A stretch of DNA of 64,000 bases from Thiotrichaceae bacterium (GTDB lineage Bacteria > Pseudomonadota > Gammaproteobacteria > Beggiatoales > Beggiatoaceae): positions 1 to 64,000 of the forward strand of contig JALXAQ010000100.1 of assembly GCA_026991885.1 (NCBI GenBank), given 5' to 3'. Below the pieces are notes generated by a model. The model saw only the letters and a list, made by a program, of their open reading frames with translations, was not told the DNA's origin and searched no databases. A program made the position numbers and the translations under genes. Numbering within the stretch: position 1 is the first letter of the stretch; each line of letters begins with the position of its first letter. Of this stretch, positions 26,486 through 36,169 are shown one piece after another.

Positions 26486-28789
26486 CTAAGTTTGGGCTTG
26501 CTCAATTAAATCTGACAAACGATCATATTGAAAATTGTGTGCCAGTTGAGCCAGCGCGTTGGCAAGCGGCTCGTTTTGTTGGCGGATTTGTTCAATGAGA
26601 TTTGACATTAAATCTATATCCAGCTCAATCGCCGCTTGCTGCATTTGTGTTAATAATTCACGGGGTAACGCCCTTAATCCGTCGGGGGTAATATTCTCCT
26701 CTTCAGGCGCCGTGTCCGTCACTTCTATATAGTTTACCCCAATATGCTTGTGCATTATGTCAAAAAATTCAGCCGTCCGAAAGGGCTTACGCAAAAAATC
26801 ATCACAACCCGCCGAGAGGACGACAGCGCGTTCCTCTTCAAAAACACTGGCCGTTAGGGCAATAATGGCGATGTTTTTACCTTTCGTGGTGGCTTTGATT
26901 TGCCGAGTGGCTTCATAGCCGTCCATCACTGGCATTCGCATATCCATCCAAATTAAGTGCGGTTGCCAATGTTCCCATATTTCAATCGCCTCTTTACCGT
27001 TGCTGGCTTCTTGAAGTTCAAAGCCCAAGGGTGCCAACAGTTTGATGAGCAGTTGACGGTTGCTGTGTATATCATCCACTATCAAAATGCGGTAGCGGGG
27101 TTGGTCGGGTTTTAGGGCAATCACTTGGCACTCTGGCTGTTGAGTTTGAATCGCTTTAACCACATTCACGACAATCTCAAATTTAAAAATCGTTCCTTTC
27201 CCTATTTCACTACTGACGATTATCTCACCTCCCATCAGTTGGACAAACTTGCGACTAATGGGTAAGCCTAGCCCCGTCCCTTCTTGTGCCTGTTTTCCGA
27301 TAGCTGTCTGGACAAAGGCTTCAAAGAGGCTGTCTAAATCGTTGGGGGCAATGCCAGGGCCAGTGTCTTCAATTTCAAAGAGCAAGCGACAACTATTTTC
27401 GCTTTGTTCGAGCGTATCTACACGCAAGGATACGCCCCCCTCTTGTGTAAATTTTAGGGCATTATTGAGCAAATTTATCAGCACCTGGCGTAATTTGATC
27501 TCATCCGTCCGCACATTTTGGGGAACGCCAGGGGCGCGTTCAAGGCGTAATTGTAAATGTTTCTCATCCGCTTTCAATTGGAACATGTCGTGTACATCAT
27601 CAAGCAGGCAGTGGAGATCAAAATTTTGCTCATTGAGTGTTGTCCGCCCCGCCTCAATTTTGGATAAATCCAGCACCTGGTTGATAAGCGTCAACAAATG
27701 TTCTCCGCTACGGCGGATGATGCCAATATTTTCTTGGTGTTCTTGGGGCAAGGTTTGGCTCATCAGTTGGGCAAAGCCAAGAATGGCATTGAGAGGTGAG
27801 CGGAGTTCATGGCTCATATTGGCCAGAAAGGTGCTTTTTGCTTGGTTAGCCACCTCTGCTTTGTTTTTGGCAATTTCCAGTTGATGATGAGATTTCGCCA
27901 ATTCTTCTGTTCGATCAAGTTGTGATTCAGCGTGCTTGCGTTCATTGATGATAGCCAATAAAACTAAAGTGGTTAGAGCAACAATCGCGACAAAAGACTG
28001 TAATAGCAAAAGAGATTCATTCTGTGATTCACGGACAAAGGAACCAAAACCATTAACCGTTCCCCAAATCGCAATCACTGAGATTGCCACAATCAACAAG
28101 GTGCTAATATTTTCTTCAAAGCGAAACGCTGACCACATTAAGAAGGGAATAAGTATATATTCCACAGGATAGCTGCTGCCAAAAGCAATCCAACTGATGA
28201 AAATCACCAGACACACTAATAATGCCAACTCGAAAATATTTGGGAGCGATAATTGCTTGACTGGCTTCGATGCCCATACCATCAATAGCGGGGTGAATAT
28301 AATAATACCGACCATGTTCGATATCCACCAAGTTGACCACATATTGGTGTAGATTGCCCAAGGTGCGTTGCCACTTAGACAGACACTGGTTGAGCCAATG
28401 GTGGCACTGGCTATTGGTCCGAGCAATGCGGCTGCAAAAAATTTTAAAAGGTCTTGAGTTCGTTCCAAGAATTGATGAGAGCCAGCAATTTGATGTAATA
28501 CAAAAGCCGCCAATAACGGTTCTAAGGTATTTCCGATTGATATGGAGAAAATGGGCAAGAGATTAAGGATTGTTAAATCATAATAGACAAATTCTATGAA
28601 CAAATTACCCAGCAAAATACCAGGCCATACACGCACGCCCAGCAGTAGAAGTGCCGCTAAAGCGATACCAGAAGATGGCCAAATGGATGCAACAACGTCT
28701 ATGGCACCAAACAACATTGCTATTTCTGCCAGACCAAAATAAGCAAGCGCGATAATGGTTATTGCCAATAAATAAGATTTTCTAGACAT
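26486..28789 (-). CDS. MASE1-type hybrid sensor histidine kinase
   Basis: 767 residues. The first ~280 form about eight membrane helices of MASE1 type (YLLAITIIALAYFGLAEIAM, VVASIWPSSGIALAALLLLG). Then HisKA (STFLANMSHELRSPLNAILG), an ATPase domain (NLLNNALKFT, EDTGPGIAP, GTGLGLPISRKFVQLMGG), a receiver (ILIVDDIHSNRQLL, LIWMDMRMPVMDGYEA, FLRKPF) and a helical C-terminal ~70 residues that may be a degenerate phosphotransfer domain: I see no clear HPt histidine motif. First of a three-gene cluster, 7-15 bases from the next. The signal sensed is unknown. Confidence 0.93.
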   Translation of the reverse strand: MSRKSYLLAITIIALAYFGLAEIAMLFGAIDVVASIWPSSGIALAALLLLGVRVWPGILLGNLFIEFVYYDLTILNLLPIFSISIGNTLEPLLAAFVLHQIAGSHQFLERTQDLLKFFAAALLGPIASATIGSTSVCLSGNAPWAIYTNMWSTWWISNMVGIIIFTPLLMVWASKPVKQLSLPNIFELALLVCLVIFISWIAFGSSYPVEYILIPFLMWSAFRFEENISTLLIVAISVIAIWGTVNGFGSFVRESQNESLLLLQSFVAIVALTTLVLLAIINERKHAESQLDRTEELAKSHHQLEIAKNKAEVANQAKSTFLANMSHELRSPLNAILGFAQLMSQTLPQEHQENIGIIRRSGEHLLTLINQVLDLSKIEAGRTTLNEQNFDLHCLLDDVHDMFQLKADEKHLQLRLERAPGVPQNVRTDEIKLRQVLINLLNNALKFTQEGGVSLRVDTLEQSENSCRLLFEIEDTGPGIAPNDLDSLFEAFVQTAIGKQAQEGTGLGLPISRKFVQLMGGEIIVSSEIGKGTIFKFEIVVNVVKAIQTQQPECQVIALKPDQPRYRILIVDDIHSNRQLLIKLLAPLGFELQEASNGKEAIEIWEHWQPHLIWMDMRMPVMDGYEATRQIKATTKGKNIAIIALTASVFEEERAVVLSAGCDDFLRKPFRTAEFFDIMHKHIGVNYIEVTDTAPEEENITPDGLRALPRELLTQMQQAAIELDIDLMSNLIEQIRQQNEPLANALAQLAHNFQYDRLSDLIEQAQT

Positions 28790-28869
28790 TTTTTTTATTC
28801 CAGGGTAAAAAAAGTCTTAATGCAATATTTTCGCCAAATCGCTACTTGGGCCAAAACGCCGCAGAAATT

Positions 28870-28985
28870 GGAGTTCAAGATTTATCTTGGATGACTGGAT
28901 TTATTTTTAGCAGGGATAAGTCAAAACAGAAGGCGAGCCCCAATTAGACTGTAGTATCGGTTTTGACTTATCCCTGTTGTAGTTA
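28870..28985. repeat. R3 palindrome followed by R4 repeats
   Basis: R3 (AAGATTTATCTTGGA core) at 28870-28891; R4 direct and inverted arms (AGCAGGGATAAGTCAAAAC / GTTTTGACTTATCCCTG) at 28909-28979. Lies between the kinase and pstA, on the same strand. Confidence 0.75.
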
Positions 28986-28990
28986 AGGGT

Positions 28991-30637
28991 TCAAGCCGTT
29001 TCCAAAGCTTTATATTTCTCACGCAAATGATTGCGTATCCAAATCGCCGTCAAATTTAAAATCACAATCACCGCCACTAACAAAAAAGCAGTCGCATACA
29101 CCAACGGGCGTGCCGCTTCGACATTCGGACTTTGAAAGCCCACATCATAAATATGAAAGCCTAAGTGCATGAATTGACGTTCTAAATGTAGAAACGGTGC
29201 TTGAGTATCTAATGCTAAAGAAGGGGCTAATTTAACAACCCCTACCAACATTAAGGGGGCGACTTCTCCCGCAGCGCGGGCTATGGCTAAAATTAAACCC
29301 GTCATCATCCCAGGACTCGCCATGGGTAGCACTGTGCGCCACAAAGTTTCAGCTTTGGTTGCGCCCAAGGCTAAACTGCCTTCACGAATGGAACTGGGAA
29401 TACGTGATAATCCTTCCTCAGTAGAAACTATCACCACGGGTACGGTAAGAAGTGCCAAAGTTAAAGAGGCCCATAAAATACCCGGCGAACCAAATGTGGG
29501 GGCGGGTAAGGCTTCTGGAAAAAACAATTGATCAATACTCCCACCGAGAAAATAAACAAAAAATCCTAAACCAAATACGCCATAAACAATTGAGGGGACA
29601 CCCGCTAAGTTATTGACAGCAATACGAATAGTACGAGTGACCCATCCTTGTTTGGCATATTCATGCAAATAGATGGCGGCAACCACACCAAACGGTGTCA
29701 CGATAATTGACATAATAATGACCATGATCACAGTACCAAAAATGGCGGGAAAAATACCGCCCTCGGTATTAGCTTCACGCGGGTCCTCGCTGACGAATTC
29801 CCAAGCTTTCATCACATAAAAGCTGAGCTTGTCCGATAACGACATGGCATTCGGGCGATGAATATGCACGACTTTGGCAAGTGGAATATCCACCACGCGC
29901 CCATCCATCACTTTGGCACTGAAGCTGTCCCGACTGATGTCTTGATAGAGTTGTGCCAATTTTTGGTTGAGTCCTTCAAACTGTACCTCAAGAGCGGCTT
30001 TTTTTTCGGCAATTTCCGCTTGTTTGATCGGTGTCAGCGCATTATCCAATTCTAAACGCCGTTGATATAAGCGTAGCCGTTCTAAGCCATAATTGATTTT
30101 ACCAATTTCGTATTTTTCAATGCTGCGAATTTTATCATAAATAGCGAGAGCGCGATCTAATCGTTTCTGCAAATCCTCCCACGCCGCGCCTTCACTGACA
30201 ATTTTTCCATTTTCTTTGACAGCAGTGAGGTATCCATAAAAATTACCCCATTCTCGGCGCTCAACAACCATTAATTCTTTAGGATAACGTTGGTTTTGTA
30301 AACCAGAAGCTTGCACCCAGCGAAAATCGAGACCTAATAAATCACGATTGCCGGTTTTGATCAGATAGCGAGTTACCCAGTCACCTTCAACCGTTAAACC
30401 TGACTCTCGCAACCGCGAAGCGGGCACCGTTTCTTCGTCATTGATTTCGCCAATGAGAGGGATAGTTGTACCATCCTGTTCGACATATTCAGCTTCCATG
30501 ACGGGGGCTGGCCAAAAATGCCCCAAGCCTCGCACCGCAATCAATATTAATAAGCCAGCAACAATAACGAGACTGGCAGTGACTGATGCCGCTGTCAGCC
30601 ATATCCAAGGATCACCACTTTTCCACCAATTTTTCAT
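28991..30637 (-). CDS. pstA: Phosphate ABC transporter permease PstA, extended
   Basis: Inner-membrane permease of the high-affinity phosphate importer. 548 residues, about 250 longer than the E. coli protein. The first membrane helix (WLTAASVTASLVIVAGLLIL) is followed by a long hydrophilic insert (~45-290) with a coiled coil (KAALEVQFEGLNQKLAQLYQ). The permease core then has the EAA loop EGSLALGATKAETLWRTVLP. Normally beside pstC and pstB: pstC is on the same strand but separated by a glycosyltransferase-like gene, and pstB and pstS are not in the window. Confidence 0.9.
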   Translation of the reverse strand: MKNWWKSGDPWIWLTAASVTASLVIVAGLLILIAVRGLGHFWPAPVMEAEYVEQDGTTIPLIGEINDEETVPASRLRESGLTVEGDWVTRYLIKTGNRDLLGLDFRWVQASGLQNQRYPKELMVVERREWGNFYGYLTAVKENGKIVSEGAAWEDLQKRLDRALAIYDKIRSIEKYEIGKINYGLERLRLYQRRLELDNALTPIKQAEIAEKKAALEVQFEGLNQKLAQLYQDISRDSFSAKVMDGRVVDIPLAKVVHIHRPNAMSLSDKLSFYVMKAWEFVSEDPREANTEGGIFPAIFGTVIMVIIMSIIVTPFGVVAAIYLHEYAKQGWVTRTIRIAVNNLAGVPSIVYGVFGLGFFVYFLGGSIDQLFFPEALPAPTFGSPGILWASLTLALLTVPVVIVSTEEGLSRIPSSIREGSLALGATKAETLWRTVLPMASPGMMTGLILAIARAAGEVAPLMLVGVVKLAPSLALDTQAPFLHLERQFMHLGFHIYDVGFQSPNVEAARPLVYATAFLLVAVIVILNLTAIWIRNHLREKYKALETA

Positions 30638-30659
30638 ATCAATTATCAGTTATTAGTTA

Positions 30660-30800
30660 TTAAAACCCTTGAATCACGGATTTGACGGATGACACGGATG
30701 GCACGGATTAAAAACATAAAAACACTCATTAATCTGAACTTTTGACTTTGACTTTAAATCCGCGTAATCCGTGTCATCCGTCAAATCCGCGATTCAAGGC
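30660..30800. repeat. R6 inverted repeat (TTTGACGGATGACACGGAT)
   Basis: GGATTTGACGGATGACACGG at about 30677 and its inverted form CCGTGTCATCCGTCAAATCC near 30769 flank a short AT-rich centre. A large imperfect hairpin between pstA and the glycosyltransferase-like gene. Confidence 0.8.
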
Positions 30801-32362
30801 TTTTCTTTTTCGACTACCAATTTCACCCCTTTAGGCAAAGTTTCCCGAAACTCAAGCAAAAGCCCTTTAGTGCGACTCAAAGTCTCAGCATCTAAAGCAT
30901 AAAATGTCACCACACTGCCCGCCGCCGTGATCTTCTTCTTACCAAGGTGTAATTTCCCAATTAAAATCCAATTTTTTGGAATAGAGATTGGAAACCAATC
31001 ATATATCATAACCAGCTTGACATCATGCTCTTTTGCCAATCTATCCATCCATGCCGCATCATCATTTTTTCTTCTCAACTCAAGTGCTTGTTTAGAACCT
31101 ATGCCCACAAAATCTAAAACATATTCATCATTTCGATAAGACACCCAACCCAAATCATTAACCGCGACGGGTGCTTGATAATATTCGCTCACAAAACGAT
31201 GCATCTGGTATTGTTGTTCATAAATATTATTAGAAGCGAGAGGCGTTGTGAATAACAAATAAACATTACTGATATTAATAGTCCCTAAAAATAAGCATAA
31301 GAATAATGCGATTTTGTAAAAAGATTCTTTTTTCACAATTCGAGATAAATTATCTCTATAAAGATAGATCAATGTTACCCAAACCGTGATCCAAATATAA
31401 GTATCATACCTGCCATACCAATCAAACCGTCCAACCAGCAAATGAATGCTTAATGCAAAAGCAGCCCATGCTGCCAAAATTCGCTCCTTACTAGAGGAAA
31501 ACCATACCCAGCTAAGCATGAACAAACCCACGTACAATAAGGCAGCATCCACCATTTTCAGATTATGAAATAAATTGCGTAAAATGCTACTTCCACTACT
31601 CCTAACGACACTTGATTTGATAATGACAGAACTGGGAAAAAACCCAAAGTCTAATGAATAAAGGAAAAGTGAAAAGCTTGCTAGGCTTGCACTCAAAATC
31701 AGCGCAGTCAAGGAAAATGCTCGATAATGACCTCGAAAAAGGAGATAAATCAGAGCCGGCAATCCGAGAGCAAGGTTTTCGTAACGAACAAGGGGACCAC
31801 AAATAATAGCGACTAAAAGCCACCAGGGTACCGTTTTCGTTTGAAATTCAGTCAGGAGACCAAAAACAAGCAGGATTGCCAAAAAAACTTGTAGAGAATG
31901 CTCCATGCCGGTAAAAACTAAACCCATTAGATTACTGGCCGGAATCAATAGAATGACAAGCAGACAAATCACTAAAGATTGTTTAGTATCCGAAGGAGAA
32001 AAGGCGAAAAGAAGAATTTTACTCAATAAAAACAGCGTTGCAGTCGCTGCCAAAAAATTGATGATAAGGGGCATATAATCACCAATTGATAGCAAGGTAA
32101 ACGGCGCGAGCAAAAAAGGCCAAATAATGCTCGACGAAGAGGCCGAAAATTCATTGAGGTTTACCCCATAATGCCCCTTGACAATATTTTCAGCGACGGC
32201 TAAATGGATATAAGCATCATCAAAAGTATAAACCAACTTACCGTTATTAAGAAAATAAATCAATAATAACTCAAATCCACAACCAATAGAAAAAATGATG
32301 ATTGGAAGCCATAAGACTAGCCGTTTTGTTCCTAATAACAATAAAATTCTTTTCAATGACAT
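30794..32362 (-). CDS. Polytopic membrane protein, GT-C glycosyltransferase-like
   Basis: About 522 residues with roughly ten hydrophobic helices and a C-terminal soluble part (~400-522). An early loop carries YTFDDAYIHLAVAENI, the acidic pair (DD) motif found in GT-C glycosyltransferases that use lipid-linked sugars. Donor and acceptor are unknown. The start was set at ATG 32362 (MSLKRILLLLG); the longer open frame upstream runs through R1 repeats and is not protein coding in any convincing way. It splits pstC from pstA, and repeats flank it on both sides, so it is a later insertion into the pst locus. Confidence 0.7.
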   Translation of the reverse strand: MSLKRILLLLGTKRLVLWLPIIIFSIGCGFELLLIYFLNNGKLVYTFDDAYIHLAVAENIVKGHYGVNLNEFSASSSSIIWPFLLAPFTLLSIGDYMPLIINFLAATATLFLLSKILLFAFSPSDTKQSLVICLLVILLIPASNLMGLVFTGMEHSLQVFLAILLVFGLLTEFQTKTVPWWLLVAIICGPLVRYENLALGLPALIYLLFRGHYRAFSLTALILSASLASFSLFLYSLDFGFFPSSVIIKSSVVRSSGSSILRNLFHNLKMVDAALLYVGLFMLSWVWFSSSKERILAAWAAFALSIHLLVGRFDWYGRYDTYIWITVWVTLIYLYRDNLSRIVKKESFYKIALFLCLFLGTINISNVYLLFTTPLASNNIYEQQYQMHRFVSEYYQAPVAVNDLGWVSYRNDEYVLDFVGIGSKQALELRRKNDDAAWMDRLAKEHDVKLVMIYDWFPISIPKNWILIGKLHLGKKKITAAGSVVTFYALDAETLSRTKGLLLEFRETLPKGVKLVVEKEKP

Positions 32363-32366
32363 ATCC

Positions 32367-32490
32367 TCGTTCCCACGCTCTGCGTGGGAATGCCTTGCTG
32401 GACGCTCTGCGTCCCGCACCGCAGAGCGGTGCAAACATGCATTCCCACGCAGAGCGTGGGAACGAGATGCTGCAGAGCGTGGGAACGAGA
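32367..32490. repeat. R1 palindromes
   Basis: CCCACGCTCTGCGTGGG, GACGCTCTGCGTC, CCGCAGAGCGG and inverted copies, between pstC and the glycosyltransferase-like gene. The ATG upstream start of that gene would have to be read through them. Confidence 0.8.
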
Positions 32491-32522
32491 TGCTGAAATT
32501 CTTTTCATATTTTAGTAGGACA

Positions 32523-34778
32523 TCACAACGAACTATACTTACGCCGCAACCGATGACGAACAACTTCCGCCACGGTATTCAAGAAAAAAGTAAACATAAA
32601 AAGCACTAAACCCGATAAAAACAAAATACGATAATGCGTACTCGCCACCTCAGACTCCGGCATTTCCACCGCAATATTCGCCGACAAAGTGCGTAATCCT
32701 TGAAAAATATTAAAATCCATAATTGGCGTATTGCCCGTCGCCATCAGCACAATCATAGTTTCACCAACGGCTCGCCCCATACCTATCATAATGGCTGAAA
32801 ATATCCCGGGGCTAGCCGTCAATAACACCACCCGTACCATCGTTTGCCAATAAGTCGCCCCTAACGCCAATGAGCCCATCGTTAAATGCTTTGGCACACT
32901 AAACACTGCATCTTCTGCCATTGAAAAAATAGTAGGAATCACCGCAAGCCCCATCGCTATACCCACAACTATCGCATTACGCTGATCAAAAGCAATGCCT
33001 AACTCCGTTGTCAACCAATGAGGCATATCACCCCCAAATAACCAAACTTCTAATGGGCGGCTGAGTGCGAAAGAAACCCATGCAATCAATAAAATCACCG
33101 GAATTAGCAAAGCCGCTTGCCAACCTTCTGAAATACGACGCGCCCTGGGCAAATAACGCCAAGCGTAGGCAAATAGCAAAACTCCAATCGGCATCAAAAA
33201 TAACAGTGTAAACACCCCTGGCAGATTATCTTCCATCAGCGGTGCTAACCATAATCCAGCGAGAAAACCCAAAATCACTGTCGGCAAAGCCGCCATAATT
33301 TCAATCGTTGGCTTAACCAATGAACGCATACGGGGTGCCATAAAATACGCGGTATAAATCGCGCCCAAGATAGACAAGGGCACAGCAATCAGCATGGCAT
33401 AAAAAGCCGCCTTTAAGGTACCGAATGCCAAGGGTATTAAACTAAATTTAGGCTCAAAATCACTACTGGCTGAAGAGGATTGCCAAACATACTCAGGCTT
33501 TTCATAACTTTCATACCAAACTTTGCCCCACAAAGCTGACATTGATACCTCAGGATGCTCATTATGGAGTCCCCACACTTGCATATTGCCACTTTTATCT
33601 TCGGCTAACAACGTATCAGCACGCGGCGAAACCGCAATATGACGCTGTTCTCCGATAGATTCCACTATCAATGTGCGATGCGCTGTTGAATGATACACGC
33701 CCACTTGCCCTGCACTATCCACTGCGACAAAACCTTTACGACGCTCTTCTGACGCAATCCCAATAATCGGTGCTTTTTGTTCATGGAAATCACGAATTTT
33801 GGTCAGCACATTATTATTATTTTCATCTCGAACCAAAAACCATTGCGATATCCGCCCTTCTGAATCACCAATGAGCAGCGAAAGATCACCCGTGAGAAAT
33901 TCCACCGACGTTATTTTTTGATGAACATCTACCACTCGGAGACGTTGAAGCATTTGGGGTTCGCTTGTGACATCAATCTGCGAAATATGCCCGTCACTGT
34001 CAGCCACATAAACCACACGTTGCTCTTTATCTAACAACAAATGGCTCACCACTGTTTGTGGTAAAGACAACCCCCCCTCTATGCGTTCAAAAGTGGCTGG
34101 CTCTTCATCATCCTCCCATAAAGACTCTTCCTTTACCGCCTCTACCACCACTAAGTGATTATCCGCAGTAACGGCAACGAGCGTGTGAGACTCTTCACCT
34201 AATTGCACATCAAGATGAACTAAAGCACGCTCTTGCTCATCAACCACAAAAGGCGTTTCGCCCAAAGGATATTCAATACGCGGCGTAATAACACGGACAT
34301 CATTCGGATAACTGACATCATAAACATGTTTAATGACCAAAGCCCGCCCATCACTGAAACCATAAGCCACCACATCCGTTGCAGAATCGGCAACGGCAAA
34401 ACTTGTGATAGTCACATCTGCTGGTATGGCAAGCGCGTGCTCGGAGACAATACTGCCATCTTTGAGATTAAAAAAGACAGCCTGTCCGAGTGTCGTAAAA
34501 CGGACACCTATTTCACTTTTTTCTTCAACGGCAAGATGTAAAGTCTCTCCCGCAGCCCCTGCTATGCTAAAGTGTTGAATTTCCTTCATACTTGCCGGCA
34601 TAAACAGCGGAAATACAATATACAACAAATAAAAGAAAATAAGGACAATGGCAAAGATGACACTGATACCGCCTAGCGTCATAGTATATTGGGCGATTTT
34701 ATCTTTGAACATGCGCCACCGTTTCAGGGCGGCATCATTCAATGCGAATAAAACAGAATCTTGAGATGTGGTATTCAT
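32523..34778 (-). CDS. pstC: Phosphate ABC transporter permease PstC, with large extra domain
   Basis: About 751 residues against ~320 in E. coli. After the first membrane helix (MTLGGISVIFAIVLIFFYLLY) comes a ~370-residue insert with beta-propeller-like repeats (VVYVADSDGHISQIDV, LLIGDSEGRISQWFLV, DTLLAEDKSGNMQVWGL). The permease core follows, with the EAA loop MGSLALGATYWQTMVRVVLLTASPG (given in part) and AVGETMIVLMATGNTP. Start set at ATG 34778 (MNTTSQDSVLF), just after queD. No pstS or pstB nearby. Confidence 0.9.
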   Translation of the reverse strand: MNTTSQDSVLFALNDAALKRWRMFKDKIAQYTMTLGGISVIFAIVLIFFYLLYIVFPLFMPASMKEIQHFSIAGAAGETLHLAVEEKSEIGVRFTTLGQAVFFNLKDGSIVSEHALAIPADVTITSFAVADSATDVVAYGFSDGRALVIKHVYDVSYPNDVRVITPRIEYPLGETPFVVDEQERALVHLDVQLGEESHTLVAVTADNHLVVVEAVKEESLWEDDEEPATFERIEGGLSLPQTVVSHLLLDKEQRVVYVADSDGHISQIDVTSEPQMLQRLRVVDVHQKITSVEFLTGDLSLLIGDSEGRISQWFLVRDENNNNVLTKIRDFHEQKAPIIGIASEERRKGFVAVDSAGQVGVYHSTAHRTLIVESIGEQRHIAVSPRADTLLAEDKSGNMQVWGLHNEHPEVSMSALWGKVWYESYEKPEYVWQSSSASSDFEPKFSLIPLAFGTLKAAFYAMLIAVPLSILGAIYTAYFMAPRMRSLVKPTIEIMAALPTVILGFLAGLWLAPLMEDNLPGVFTLLFLMPIGVLLFAYAWRYLPRARRISEGWQAALLIPVILLIAWVSFALSRPLEVWLFGGDMPHWLTTELGIAFDQRNAIVVGIAMGLAVIPTIFSMAEDAVFSVPKHLTMGSLALGATYWQTMVRVVLLTASPGIFSAIMIGMGRAVGETMIVLMATGNTPIMDFNIFQGLRTLSANIAVEMPESEVASTHYRILFLSGLVLFMFTFFLNTVAEVVRHRLRRKYSSL

Positions 34779-34782
34779 GTTT

Positions 34783-35178
34783 TTATTGTAAGGCTTGATT
34801 ATGACAGAAATTTGACAACAAACCTTCACCACGAAAAACACAAGCACTGGTACAAGTCTCCTGTATTGTGATTTGACACAAACCGGGCAATTTCGGTTTT
34901 AAACGCAACCAAATCCAACGCGCCATATTTTCACTGGTTGGATTTTCCAACCCTTCAATCTCGTTAAGATAATGATGATCTAATTGATCATACAATGGCG
35001 CAAAAGCTTTTTTAATATCAGCAAAATCTATCACCCAACCAGTCTGCGCCCCGATTTCGCCACACACATGAATAGTGACTTGAAACGAGTGACCATGTAA
35101 ACGATTACACTTATGATCCGCCGGCACATTAGGTAAACGATGCGCCGCTTCGATGCTGAATTTTTTGTAAATTTCCAT
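34783..35178 (-). CDS. queD: 6-carboxytetrahydropterin synthase QueD
   Basis: Second step of queuosine / 7-deazaguanine synthesis. About 131 residues. Zinc ligands are in EAAHRLPNVP and KCNRLHGHSFQVTI; the catalytic Cys is in the same CNRLHGH motif. TGWVIDFADIK, LDHHYLNEIEGLENPTSEN and ETCTSACVFRGE are family hallmarks. Start set at ATG 35178 (MEIYKKFSIEAAH); the longer frame is upstream non-coding. It ends five bases before pstC, on the same strand. Confidence 0.95.
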   Translation of the reverse strand: MEIYKKFSIEAAHRLPNVPADHKCNRLHGHSFQVTIHVCGEIGAQTGWVIDFADIKKAFAPLYDQLDHHYLNEIEGLENPTSENMARWIWLRLKPKLPGLCQITIQETCTSACVFRGEGLLSNFCHNQALQ

Positions 35179-35315
35179 GAATCTTTGCCTGTCCAAGATA
35201 AATTTTGTTATCGTAGATAACTTCCCATTAATGCACAATATTTTAATAAAATCAATCATTTTGGATTGACTTAATGGCCTTGCTCCTACGCGAGCGTAGC
35301 TTGCTCGCTTTCCTG

Positions 35316-35729
35316 TCATTTTTGTTCCGTTTGCAAAAAAATCACTTTATGTGAAATATTAAGTTGATCGGCTTTGTTGGACAGTTTTTTGTCAAAAGTC
35401 GCAAAAGCGATTAAATCATAGCATGAAGCCATGTGCAAGGCATCAGCGAAATCCATTCCGGCTTCATACCAATCAAGCGCGATGACTACATGTTCAGCAT
35501 CTTGCATGACAACATTTGGCAATCCTAAAATGTGCCTCACCCTTTTCAGCACCAATTCCCGCGATAAGTCGTAACCACTCTTTGAACCCAACACCCAAAC
35601 CAATTCTAGCAATACCGTTTTTAAGATAAAACAGTGGTGTTTGGCTAAAAAATCTGTGGCTTGAGCCGTTTGTTGTGGATCATCTTTAACCGCATAACGC
35701 ACTAAGATATTCGCATCAACACCAATCAT
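35316..35729 (-). CDS. vapC: PIN-domain toxin, VapC family
   Basis: 137 residues. The four acidic residues of the PIN nuclease are in MIGVDANILVRY, LLELVWVLG, MDFADALHMA and FATFDKKL. VapC toxins cut RNA, usually tRNA. The start overlaps the end of the antitoxin gene by four bases (ATGA-type), the standard arrangement. Confidence 0.92.
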   Translation of the reverse strand: MIGVDANILVRYAVKDDPQQTAQATDFLAKHHCFILKTVLLELVWVLGSKSGYDLSRELVLKRVRHILGLPNVVMQDAEHVVIALDWYEAGMDFADALHMASCYDLIAFATFDKKLSNKADQLNISHKVIFLQTEQK

Positions 35730-35977
35730 TTATGTTTCCCCGCTTCAATGTCTATCGCTTTTTCCATCTTTTCCAAAGTCAACGGTGCTCCTTGGTAAAT
35801 TGAAGGCGTATCAGGCGGTTCCAATTGAGAAACAGGAAAGGGTGACACCGGTTTAATCACAATCTCGCTACCCGTATCCCAAATAAAAAACTTTGTTCCC
35901 TCAACCCATTGATAAACTGAACGAATCGCTTCGGGTAAGACTAATTGCCCTTGATTTCCAAGCATGACAGTTTCCAT
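35726..35977 (-). CDS. vapB: AbrB-fold antitoxin, VapB family
   Basis: 83 residues. The N-terminal MLGNQGQLVLPEAIRSVYQW is the SpoVT/AbrB swapped-hairpin DNA-binding fold; the C-terminal ~35 residues would wrap the toxin. A strong AGGAGG site precedes the start. First gene of the pair, so it probably represses its own promoter. Together they form a type II toxin-antitoxin module next to queD-pstC. Confidence 0.88.
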   Translation of the reverse strand: METVMLGNQGQLVLPEAIRSVYQWVEGTKFFIWDTGSEIVIKPVSPFPVSQLEPPDTPSIYQGAPLTLEKMEKAIDIEAGKHK

Positions 35978-36131
35978 TATATTCCTCCTATGTCTTTTTT
36001 AATTTTTTAACTTGGACGACTCATACTTGTAGTATTGTTAAGCCGGTTTTCAGTGAAAAATAATAAAATTTCCGGCATGAGGAAATTTACATCGTCTTGA
36101 TTTATTTTATAGTATAGCAGGGGAGGAATTT

Positions 36132-36167
36132 TGGAGTCCAAGATTTATCTTGGACGATTGGACTCCA
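36132..36167. repeat. R3 palindrome with extra arm
   Basis: GGAGTCCAAGATTTATCTTG then GACGATTGGACTCC, a two-level palindrome just downstream of the DUF349 gene. Confidence 0.75.
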
Positions 36168-36169
36168 AG

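Noticed and set aside
32363-32563. N-terminal extension of the glycosyltransferase-like protein
   Set aside because: Made of R1 repeat translation ([17 protein letters not shown]); the downstream ATG at 32362 begins a normal membrane helix.
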